This document shows positions 54,450 to 61,546 of a stretch of 64,000 bases of DNA, one piece after another. The notes under the pieces are model-generated. The model made no database searches and had not been told where the DNA came from. It saw only the letters and a program-made list of their open reading frames with translations. How positions within the stretch are numbered: position 1 is the first letter of the stretch; every line of letters begins with the position of its first letter. Where the stretch lies: positions 20,770 to 84,769 of the forward strand of contig CAADWX010000022.1 in NCBI GenBank assembly GCA_900752905.1, written 5' to 3'. Made by a program: the position numbers and the translations under genes. Source of the stretch: Bacilli bacterium. GTDB lineage: Bacteria > Bacillota_I > Bacilli_A > RF39 > UBA660.

Positions 54450-55313
54450 ATGGATTTTAAAAATTCTGATCAATTAAAATCATATTTAAAAAAAGAGTCT
54501 GCAAGATTAAATATAAGCATTACAAATGTATATAATACATTTTTTTCTAGATTGTTACTGGAGAGATTACAAAAATATAATTTATCTAATATTATTGTAA
54601 AAGGTTCTTTCGCACAATTAGTACATTTAGGAAAAATAGTAAGACCAATAACTGATGTTGATATAACTACAAAAGGTACACATAGAGAGCCATTAATTGA
54701 ATTAATTAACGCTATGTGTGATGATGAAATAGATAATATTAGTTATGAATTTAATAGAAAACCTAAAGTAACTAATACAGGAATATTTAAAATTGGTTTA
54801 AAAGCTAATTTTGGAAAAATAAGTCATCCTCTCGGAATTGATTATAGAGAAAATCATCCTTGTATATATGAAATAGAAAAAAAGGAAGTTCCAAAGATAT
54901 TTACAAAAGATGATATTTATCAAGTACTTGTTCCTTCAATTGAAGAAACTTTAGCTGAAAAATTATGCATAATAGCTGAAAGTAACAAACCAAATATACC
55001 AAATACAAGAGTAAAAGACTTTTATGATATTTATCAACTTCATGGTGGAAACTATGATTTAGAAAAATTCTCATTTTATTTTGAAAAAATGTTAAACGAT
55101 AGAGGAAAAGTCAATATATCAAGTGTTTCAACAGCAATGTTATCTAAAGAATTTGTAGAAGAACATCAAAAATATTGGGATGAAAGTAAGAAAAGTTATG
55201 AATTTTTAGATAATGAAATTGATTTAGATGGTGCTGTATATTATACAAGAGGAGTTTTAAGTGAACAGTTACAAAAGATAAGAATGGGTAAAAATAAAGT
55301 ATATAAAATTTAA
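54450..55313 (+). CDS. AbiEii/AbiGii-type nucleotidyltransferase, orphan toxin-like
   Basis: 287 residues. The nucleotidyltransferase core reads VKGSFAQLVHLG, then RPITDVDITTKG with the metal-binding D-x-D, then EETLAEKLCIIAE and RVKDFYDIYQLH, the four blocks of the AbiEii family. Members of this family transfer nucleotides to tRNA or act as toxins of type IV systems, normally behind an AbiEi antitoxin. No antitoxin gene is next to it: tRNA-Ile precedes, an efflux fusion follows. It has its own promoter and terminator. A housekeeping or solitary role is possible. Confidence 0.75.
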   Translation: MDFKNSDQLKSYLKKESARLNISITNVYNTFFSRLLLERLQKYNLSNIIVKGSFAQLVHLGKIVRPITDVDITTKGTHREPLIELINAMCDDEIDNISYEFNRKPKVTNTGIFKIGLKANFGKISHPLGIDYRENHPCIYEIEKKEVPKIFTKDDIYQVLVPSIEETLAEKLCIIAESNKPNIPNTRVKDFYDIYQLHGGNYDLEKFSFYFEKMLNDRGKVNISSVSTAMLSKEFVEEHQKYWDESKKSYEFLDNEIDLDGAVYYTRGVLSEQLQKIRMGKNKVYKI

Positions 55314-55340
55314 ATGATGTCTTTAAACATCATTTTTATT
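55312..55340 (+). terminator. Terminator of the AbiEii-like gene
   Basis: AAATGATGT / ACATCATTT stem with loop CTTTAA and T's, starting in the stop codon. Confidence 0.78.
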
Positions 55341-55385
55341 ATGCAAAGTTCCAACGGATGCCGACATAGTTTATGAACGTAGTAC

Positions 55386-55418
55386 AAAAAGAGTTTTATA
55401 AAAAAAATTCTTTTTTTA
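55386..55418 (+). terminator. Second terminator-like hairpin in the 55.3-55.5 kb gap
   Basis: AAAAAGAGTTTT / AAAATTCTTTTT stem (one G-T pair) with T's. No gene ends just before it; it may terminate a small transcript or back up the first hairpin. Confidence 0.5.
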
Positions 55419-55439
55419 CTTACATAAAAAAATTTATTG

Positions 55440-55448
55440 TGATATACT
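55440..55448 (+). promoter_or_regulatory. Extended -10 promoter of the MATE-kinase fusion
   Basis: TGATATACT, 31 bases before the ATG. Confidence 0.5.
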
Positions 55449-55478
55449 TTAAAAGCTGTAAAAAAAAGAGAGGTAGTG

Positions 55479-57470
55479 ATGTTTATTAAAAAGGTTGATT
55501 TAGGACATGAGAATATAAATAAATTATTGATTATGTTTGCTATACCATGTGTAATAAGTATGTTAATAAATTCTGTTTATAATATCGTAGATCAAATATT
55601 TATTGGTAAAGGAGTTGGTACATTAGGTAATGCAGCAACAAATGTTATTTTTCCACTTGTTATAATTTTTAATGCTGTATCGGGATTAATAGGAAATGGT
55701 GCTGCAGCAAACCTTTCTTTAAAACTTGGTGAAGGTAAAAAAGAAGATGCAGGAAAGATAATTGGAAATGCTGTTGTTGTATCAATAATAATGTCTGTTA
55801 TATTGAGTATAATTTTTTACTTTTTATTACCAAAATTAGTATATGTATTTGGATGTACTTCAAGTGTATATTCATATGCAATAGATTATGGGAAAATTAT
55901 TATTATAGGTGCACCATTTATGATGATTTATTCTAGTTTATCTCAATTAATTAGAGCTGATGGTTCTCCACGATATTCGATGATTTTACTTGTAACAGGT
56001 GCAGTATTAAATATTATATTAGATCCTATTTTTATATTTAAATTTAATATGGGAGTTAAAGGTGGAGCAATCGCAACTGTAATAGGTCAAGTTGTTTCAT
56101 TTTTAATGGCTATTATATATTTAAAAAGAGTAAAATCTGTAAAGCTAAAAAAAGAGTCTTTTGTTTTAGATAAGGGTATATTTAGAACATTAGGTTTAGG
56201 ATTATCATCCTTTATAACTCAAATGACTATTTTAGTATTATTTATTTTTATGAATAATATGATGACAAAGTTTGGAGCATTAACTAAATATGGTTCTGAT
56301 ATACCTCTTTCAGTATATGGAGTTATATCTAAAATTAATAGTCTTTATATTTCTACAGTTCTTGGAATATCTATAGGGGCTCAACCAATTATTGGTTTTA
56401 ATTATGGAGCAGGAAATTATAAAAGAGTTAAAGAAACTTTATGTAAAGTATTAGCTATAAATTGTGTAGTTGGTATTTTATATAATATTATATTTTTAGT
56501 GTTTCCAAAACAATTAGTAAGTATATTTATATCAAATAATGATCCTAATTATAAGTTATTTTTGGAGTTTGCAGTTATTTTATGTCGTACATTTTTAATG
56601 GTAATGGGATTAAATTTTCTAGAAATGACATCTTCTATTGTTGTACAATCTTTAGGTAATGTAAAAAAAGCAACAATGGTATCATTTATAAGACAAATAA
56701 TTTTATTTATTCCTATAGCTTGCATTTTATCAATTCTATTTAATAAGGGAATAAATGGTGTACTTATAGCAGGACCTATAGCAGATTCAATTACTTTTGT
56801 AATAGCTATATTTGTATTATTATCAGAGTTTAAAAAATTATCAAAAAAAGAAGAAAATGTAATTGACTTAAAAGAAGAAAATGAACAAAATGATTTAAGT
56901 TATAATGGTAAAAAAATAATTATAACTATAGCAAGAGAATATGGTAGTGGTGGAAGATATGTAGGTAAGGTTTTATCAAAAAAATTAGGAATTAGTTTTT
57001 ATGATAAAGAATTAATTTCTATAATTAGTGAAAAAACTGGATTTTCAAAATCGTATGTATCAAATAATGATCAAAAATTAAGTAGTCCTAAATATGAAAA
57101 AAATAACGATGATAGAATATTTATAGCTGAAGAAAAAATAATAAAAAATTTAGCAAAAAAAGAATCTTGTGTTATTGTTGGAAGATGTTCTAATTATATA
57201 TTAAAAAATAATAAAAATACTGTTCATATATTTTTATATAGTGATGAAGTGAACAAAGTAAAAAGAGCGGTTAAATATTATGGATTAAAAGAAAAAGATG
57301 CCTTAAAACAAATTAATAAAATTAATAAAGAAAGAAGTAAACATTATAAATATTATACTAAAGAAGATTGGTATGATATAAATAATTATGATTTAGCTTT
57401 AAATGTAGATTCTTTGGGAATTGAAAAAACAGCAGAAGTAATTAAAAATTATGTAGATAATAAATTTTAA
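55479..57470 (+). CDS. MATE efflux transporter fused to a cytidylate-kinase-like domain
   Basis: 663 residues. Residues 1-445 are a full 12-helix MATE exporter (NSVYNIVDQIFIGKGVG, DPIFIF, GAQPIIGFNYGAG). After a Lys/Glu linker (about 445-478), IITIAREYGSGGRYVGKVL opens a cytidylate-kinase-like P-loop domain (about 480-660) with FYDKELI and a CVIVGRCSNYILK segment. The frame is continuous through the junction, so it is one gene. The linking logic is unknown: the kinase might sense or charge a nucleotide related to transport. ATG at 55479 has AGAGGT 4 bases upstream. Confidence 0.88.
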   Translation: MFIKKVDLGHENINKLLIMFAIPCVISMLINSVYNIVDQIFIGKGVGTLGNAATNVIFPLVIIFNAVSGLIGNGAAANLSLKLGEGKKEDAGKIIGNAVVVSIIMSVILSIIFYFLLPKLVYVFGCTSSVYSYAIDYGKIIIIGAPFMMIYSSLSQLIRADGSPRYSMILLVTGAVLNIILDPIFIFKFNMGVKGGAIATVIGQVVSFLMAIIYLKRVKSVKLKKESFVLDKGIFRTLGLGLSSFITQMTILVLFIFMNNMMTKFGALTKYGSDIPLSVYGVISKINSLYISTVLGISIGAQPIIGFNYGAGNYKRVKETLCKVLAINCVVGILYNIIFLVFPKQLVSIFISNNDPNYKLFLEFAVILCRTFLMVMGLNFLEMTSSIVVQSLGNVKKATMVSFIRQIILFIPIACILSILFNKGINGVLIAGPIADSITFVIAIFVLLSEFKKLSKKEENVIDLKEENEQNDLSYNGKKIIITIAREYGSGGRYVGKVLSKKLGISFYDKELISIISEKTGFSKSYVSNNDQKLSSPKYEKNNDDRIFIAEEKIIKNLAKKESCVIVGRCSNYILKNNKNTVHIFLYSDEVNKVKRAVKYYGLKEKDALKQINKINKERSKHYKYYTKEDWYDINNYDLALNVDSLGIEKTAEVIKNYVDNKF

Positions 57471-57472
57471 TT

Positions 57473-57500
57473 GAACAATTATATATTGTTCTTTTTTTTT
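57473..57500 (+). terminator. Terminator of the MATE-kinase fusion
   Basis: GAACAAT / ATTGTTC stem with a five-base loop and nine T's. Confidence 0.8.
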
Positions 57501-57546
57501 TATTTTTTTCATATTCTTTAATATAGAAAGAGAGGAAATAAAAAAT

Positions 57547-57807
57547 ATGGAAACACTTAAAGTTGGGACTAAATCCAATCCTAATTCTGTTGCAGGAGCA
57601 CTTGCTAATTTATTCAGAGAAAAAGGAAATGTAGAAATTCAAGCAATAGGAGCTGGAGCTTTAAATCAGGCAATTAAAGCTATTGCTATAGCACGTGGTT
57701 TTGTAGCGCCAAGTGGTAAAAATTTAGTTTGTATTCCTGCATTCACTGATATTGTGATAGATGGGGAAGAAAGAACTGCTATTAAGTTAATTGTAGAGGC
57801 TAAATAA
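57547..57807 (+). CDS. spoVS: Stage V sporulation protein S
   Basis: 86 residues, full length for the Alba-fold SpoVS: METLKVGTKSNPNSVAGALA, IQAIGAGALNQAIKAIAIARG and CIPAFTDIVIDGEERTAIKL are nearly invariant in the family. It affects septation and spore coat/cortex steps in Bacillus. GAGAGGAAATAAAAAAT precedes the ATG. A clear sporulation marker in this window. Confidence 0.96.
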   Translation: METLKVGTKSNPNSVAGALANLFREKGNVEIQAIGAGALNQAIKAIAIARGFVAPSGKNLVCIPAFTDIVIDGEERTAIKLIVEAK

Positions 57808-57815
57808 GCCTTTTT
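57797..57815 (+). terminator. Terminator of spoVS
   Basis: AGGCT / AGCCT stem with a five-base loop and T's; short and overlapping the stop codon. Confidence 0.55.
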
Positions 57816-57900
57816 ATTTTGTATTTTATCCAACAAATATATTTTTTTGTATATTAATTAAAATTTAATATTGTGGTATATTAATAATAGGAGGATGTAT

Positions 57901-58473
57901 ATGATAAAAGAGTATATAAAAAAATATGAGGGTTGTTCTATTATAGTATCTATATTAATGATATTTCTTTCAATATTTTTAATAGCAAAACCATTAGAAT
58001 CACTAGAGGTATTTACAGTAATTTTTTCAATTATAATATTAATTACAGGAATAGGTTATATGATTTCGTATTTCACAATATCTAAATTTTCTAGATTATT
58101 TAGTTTTGATTTATTGATGGGTTTACTTACAATTATTACAGGAATTATGTTAATGATTTATAGAAGTGATATAATATCTATATTTCCAATTATATTAGGA
58201 ATTTGGATAATAGTAAGTAATTTATTTAAACTTCAATTATCAATTAATTTAAGTCTTGTTTTAGAAAATAATTGTGCTCTATTAATATTACTTGCAATTT
58301 TAATGATGGTTATTGGTGTTTTATTAATAATAAATCCTTTTGCCTCATTTATGACTATTACTGTTATGGCAGGTGTGTTTTTATTAATAACAGAAGTTAT
58401 AAATTTAATTGAAAGTATATATGTTTTAGTTAAGTTAAAATCAACGAAAGATTTAACCTTTACTATAGAATAA
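57901..58473 (+). CDS. HdeD/DUF308 family membrane protein
   Basis: 190 residues with six evenly spaced hydrophobic helices in three pairs, as in HdeD. Gly-rich helix ends (LIANGVLLIINPF-like IGVLLIINPFASFM) recur. The ATG at 57901 follows AGGAGGATGTAT; the frame upstream to 57871 lies over the promoter (TGGTATATT, 57874-57882). Same topology as the N-terminal half of the protein at 44476. Function unknown; HdeD is an acid-stress membrane protein in enterics. Confidence 0.75.
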   Translation: MIKEYIKKYEGCSIIVSILMIFLSIFLIAKPLESLEVFTVIFSIIILITGIGYMISYFTISKFSRLFSFDLLMGLLTIITGIMLMIYRSDIISIFPIILGIWIIVSNLFKLQLSINLSLVLENNCALLILLAILMMVIGVLLIINPFASFMTITVMAGVFLLITEVINLIESIYVLVKLKSTKDLTFTIE

Positions 58474-58495
58474 AAAGAATGATATCATTCTTTTT
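58472..58495 (+). terminator. Terminator of the HdeD-like gene
   Basis: Perfect palindrome AAAAAGAATGAT / ATCATTCTTTTT beginning at the stop codon. Confidence 0.8.
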
Positions 58496-58521
58496 GTGTT
58501 ATAATCGTTATGAGGAATATT

Positions 58522-58645
58522 ATGAGTAATAATGAAATTTATAATTATTTATGTAAGAAATTTTGAAAATGATAATTTAAAAGTTGAAAAATATAATGTA
58601 TTTTTAAAAAATGAAAAAAACAATCAATATAATGTTAAAAAATAG
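58522..58645 (+). pseudogene. Degraded or frame-shifted short peptide gene
   Basis: TGTTATAAT (58496-58504), ATGAGGAAT and an ATG open a 14-codon frame ending at TGA (58564-58566). A neighbouring frame then runs for about 28 codons (NFENDNLKVEKYNVFLKNEK...) to TAG at 58645. One indel would join them into a peptide of about 40 residues. No homology recognised; it may be debris. Confidence 0.3.
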
Positions 58646-58655
58646 TAAATTTATA

Positions 58656-58664
58656 TGTTATAAT
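58656..58664 (+). promoter_or_regulatory. Extended -10 promoter of the 184-residue gene
   Basis: TGTTATAAT, with AAGGTGAT about 5 bases after the predicted start site. Confidence 0.5.
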
Positions 58665-58679
58665 GTTTAAGGTGATACT

Positions 58680-59234
58680 ATGCTAAAGAACAATTTAGAA
58701 AAAATAGATTTTGCTTGCAAAGAAACTATGAAAAAAGGTGAAGATTATAGTAAGCAATCTCAGATATATCTAGCACTTAGAAATTATATGAAGGATGGTA
58801 ATGCAATTGGTTTTACAAGAGAAAGAAATGCTAGAGATTATATAAAATCATTAAGTAGGGATGACATAAAAAATGAACTATTAAAAAATATTATAAAAAA
58901 AAGATCATGTTCATTTTATTATGGGTATAGTGTAAGAATGGGAACTGAAAAAAAATTTTATGATGATTTAAGTGTTGATGAATGTGAAGTTTTAATAATT
59001 AATGCGATGCAAAATATAGATATGAATTATATTGATAATTTAATAGATGAAAATGAGAATATAATTAATTTACTAATTGAATCATTCTGTAATTCAAGAT
59101 ATTTTAATCCTAGTTTTGGCGAGAATAATTTAGATGATGAAAAAATATTAAGTCCAATTTATGAAAGATTACTGGATAAAGTAGATAAATACTATAGTGA
59201 TAAAGAAATAAAAAATGCAAAAAGATATGCTTAA
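58680..59234 (+). CDS. Hypothetical protein upstream of sufU
   Basis: 184 residues, soluble, mainly helical, unrecognised. It contains FTRERNARDYIKSLSRDDIK (about 41-60) and RSCSFYYGYSVRMGTEKKFY (about 77-96); two Cys residues (15, 79) plus two later ones are scattered. It ends 12 bases before sufU and is probably co-transcribed, so a link to Fe-S assembly is possible but unsupported. AAGGTGATACT precedes the ATG. Confidence 0.6.
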   Translation: MLKNNLEKIDFACKETMKKGEDYSKQSQIYLALRNYMKDGNAIGFTRERNARDYIKSLSRDDIKNELLKNIIKKRSCSFYYGYSVRMGTEKKFYDDLSVDECEVLIINAMQNIDMNYIDNLIDENENIINLLIESFCNSRYFNPSFGENNLDDEKILSPIYERLLDKVDKYYSDKEIKNAKRYA

Positions 59235-59246
59235 GGAAGTGGTTTT

Positions 59247-59672
59247 ATGGATCAAAATTTAAAAAGAGAGATAATACTTGAACATTATCAACATCCAAAA
59301 AATAGAGGATTAATTGATGATGACACTTATATAAAAGTTAATACAAATAATGAGAGTTGTATTGATGAAATAGATTTGATGGTTAAATTAAATAATAATA
59401 AAATAGAGGATGTTAAATTTGATGGTGAAGCTTGTGCAATATGTACAAGCTCAACGTCAATAATGATCGATACATTAATAGGTAAAACAATTGATGAAGC
59501 AAAAGAAATTATAAATAATTTTAATAATATGGTTGATGAAAAAGAATATGATGCATCTATTTTGGAACAAGCAAATGTATATGATGATGTGTATAAACAA
59601 CCTAGTAGAAAAAAATGTGCTTTACTTCCATGGTGGGGAATGGAAAAAGCGATAACTAAAGAAACAAAATAG
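59247..59672 (+). CDS. sufU: Fe-S cluster assembly protein SufU
   Basis: 141 residues, the normal SufU size. The zinc/sulfur ligands Cys38 with Asp40 (ESCIDE), Cys63 (GEACAICTSST) and Cys124 (RKKCALLPWWGMEKA) have the spacing seen in Bacillus SufU, which relays sulfur from SufS. GEACAIC carries an additional Cys66. AGGAAGTGGTTTT precedes the ATG. sufC, sufD and sufS are not in the window upstream. Confidence 0.93.
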   Translation: MDQNLKREIILEHYQHPKNRGLIDDDTYIKVNTNNESCIDEIDLMVKLNNNKIEDVKFDGEACAICTSSTSIMIDTLIGKTIDEAKEIINNFNNMVDEKEYDASILEQANVYDDVYKQPSRKKCALLPWWGMEKAITKETK

Positions 59673-59685
59673 TTTCTTTTTTTTT
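59658..59685 (+). terminator. Terminator between sufU and sufB
   Basis: AAAGAAAC / GTTTCTTT stem with the stop codon in the loop and a long T run. It would separate sufU from sufB; TATAAT at 59696-59701 follows. Confidence 0.75.
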
Positions 59686-59695
59686 ATATTTTTAG

Positions 59696-59701
59696 TATAA
59701 T
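59696..59701 (+). promoter_or_regulatory. -10 element for sufB
   Basis: TATAAT with a T-rich, weak -35. The ATG at 59718 is only about 10 bases after the predicted start site, so the ribosome site GGTGAT is at the very 5' end. Confidence 0.4.
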
Positions 59702-59717
59702 TGGTATGGTGATAGTC

Positions 59718-61022
59718 ATGAAAAAACTTGATGAAGAATATGTAAGAGAAATATCTCATTTAAAAGGCGAGCCAACATGGATGACTAACTTTAGAGTTAA
59801 ATGTTTTAAGAAATTTATAGAAGCTAAACAACCAAATTTTGGACCTCAAATAAATCTAAATTTTGATATGATAAATTACTATAAAAAAGTAACAGATAAG
59901 ATTGAGAGTAATTGGAATAAAGTAGATAAAGATATAAAGAATACATTCGATGAAGTAGGGCTTATTGATGCTGAAAAAAAATATTTAGCAGGTGTTGGGG
60001 CTCAATTTGATAGTAATGCAGTATACCATAACATGATAAAGGAATTAGAAGAAAAGAATGTTATTTTTTGTGATACAGATACAGCTTTAAAAAAATATCC
60101 AGATATATTTAAAAAATATTTTAATAAGCTTGTAAAATATGATGAAAATAAATATACAGCTTTAAATGGTGCTGTATGGAGTGGAGGATCATTTATATAT
60201 GTACCACCACATACAAAATTAGATAGACCACTTCAAAGCTATTTTAGAATAAATACAAAAAATATGGGACAATTTGAAAGAACTTTAATAATAGTAGATG
60301 ATTATAGTGATTTACATTATATGGAAGGTTGTACAGCACCAACATATACAAGTGATTCTCTTCATGCTGCTGTTGTTGAAATATATGTTGGAAAACATGC
60401 TAAATGTAGGTATACTACTATACAAAATTGGAGTACAGATGTATATAATCTTGTAACAAAAAGAGCAATAGTAGATGATTTTGGCACAATGGAATGGATA
60501 GATGGGAATGTTGGATCTAGTTTAAATATGAAATATCCATGTTGTGTTTTAAAAGGAGATAATTCAACAGGAAACTGTATTAGTATTGCATTTGCAAGTG
60601 AAAATCAAATACAAGATACAGGTGCTAAAATGATTCATCTCGGAAAAAATACAAAGAGTAATATCTTAAATAAGTCTATAGCAATAAATGGGGGAAATTC
60701 TACATATAGAGGATTAGTAAGAATAGGTGAAAACGCTTCTAATTCTACATCACTTGTTAAATGTGATACCATAATACTTGATGAAAAATCAAAGAGTGAC
60801 ACTTTTCCTACTAATATAGTGTCAAACAAGACATCTCAAATAGAACATGAGGCAACAGTATCAAAAATAAGTGAAGAAAAGTTATTCTATTTGATGAGTA
60901 GAGGTATAGATGAAGAAAAAGCAAAAGAATTAATAATTATGGGATTTGTAGATAAATTCAGGGAAGAATTGCCAATGGAATATGCTGTTGAACTTAATCA
61001 TTTATTAAAATTATATTTTTAA
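59718..61022 (+). CDS. sufB: Fe-S cluster assembly scaffold SufB
   Basis: 434 residues, slightly short for SufB (about 465). Conserved KGEPTWMTNFR near the start, GAVWSGGSFIYVPPHTKL, MEGCTAPTYTSDSLHAAVVE with the scaffold Cys, and the C-terminal HEATVSKISEEKLFYLMSRG with the Glu/Cys-interface residues. It forms the SufBC2D scaffold that builds Fe-S clusters. ATG at 59718 with GGTGAT is preferred over the ATG at 59706. Confidence 0.95.
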   Translation: MKKLDEEYVREISHLKGEPTWMTNFRVKCFKKFIEAKQPNFGPQINLNFDMINYYKKVTDKIESNWNKVDKDIKNTFDEVGLIDAEKKYLAGVGAQFDSNAVYHNMIKELEEKNVIFCDTDTALKKYPDIFKKYFNKLVKYDENKYTALNGAVWSGGSFIYVPPHTKLDRPLQSYFRINTKNMGQFERTLIIVDDYSDLHYMEGCTAPTYTSDSLHAAVVEIYVGKHAKCRYTTIQNWSTDVYNLVTKRAIVDDFGTMEWIDGNVGSSLNMKYPCCVLKGDNSTGNCISIAFASENQIQDTGAKMIHLGKNTKSNILNKSIAINGGNSTYRGLVRIGENASNSTSLVKCDTIILDEKSKSDTFPTNIVSNKTSQIEHEATVSKISEEKLFYLMSRGIDEEKAKELIIMGFVDKFREELPMEYAVELNHLLKLYF

Positions 61023-61124
61023 AAAAACTTTACATTTTAAATTTTTGAAATAAGAGTGATAATAAATTTTTAAATATGCATATATAAATAAAAAAATTAA
61101 TTAGTTAATATAAAAAAATAAAAG

Positions 61125-61152
61125 AAAATAGGAGTTTGTACTTCTATTTTTT
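61125..61152 (+). terminator. Terminator-like hairpin before ssb
   Basis: AAAATAGGAGT / ACTTCTATTTT stem (one G-T) and eight T's, 100 bases after sufB. The bases between (61023-61124) are AT-rich with nothing recognised. Confidence 0.7.
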
Positions 61153-61187
61153 TTAGTATATAGTGTACATCAGAAAGGAGGTTTTAT

Positions 61188-61517
61188 ATGTTAAATCAAA
61201 CGGTAGTTGTTGGAAGACTAGTAAAAGATCCAGAATTATATGAAACAGAAAGTGGTAGTAAAGTAACATATATAACACTTGCTGTACCACGTACTTATAA
61301 AAATGTAAATGGCGAATATGATACTGATTTTATACCTTGTGTTCTATGGAAAGGTGTAGCTGAAAATGCATCTGAATACTGTCATAAAGGTGATCTTTTA
61401 GGTGTAAAAGGAAGATTACAATCCAGAATTATAGAAAAAGAAGAAGAAAAGAAAAGTGTTATGGAATTTATAGCAGAAAAAGTAACATATTTATCAAGTA
61501 AAAAAGCAGATGAATAA
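61188..61517 (+). CDS. ssb: Single-stranded DNA-binding protein, short form
   Basis: 109 residues: the OB-fold core LNQTVVVGRLVKDPELYETE, TYITLAVPRTYK and FIPCVLWKGVAENASEYCHK. It ends KKADE about where the fold finishes, without the flexible linker or the acidic DDDIPF-type tip that recruits repair proteins. It is therefore probably an accessory rather than the replicative SSB. AGAAAGGAGGTTTTAT precedes the ATG. A weak hairpin (AAAAGCAGAT/ATCTGCTTT) covers its end. Confidence 0.88.
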   Translation: MLNQTVVVGRLVKDPELYETESGSKVTYITLAVPRTYKNVNGEYDTDFIPCVLWKGVAENASEYCHKGDLLGVKGRLQSRIIEKEEEKKSVMEFIAEKVTYLSSKKADE

Positions 61518-61546
61518 TCTGCTTTCATGACTAGTAAGGAGGATAG

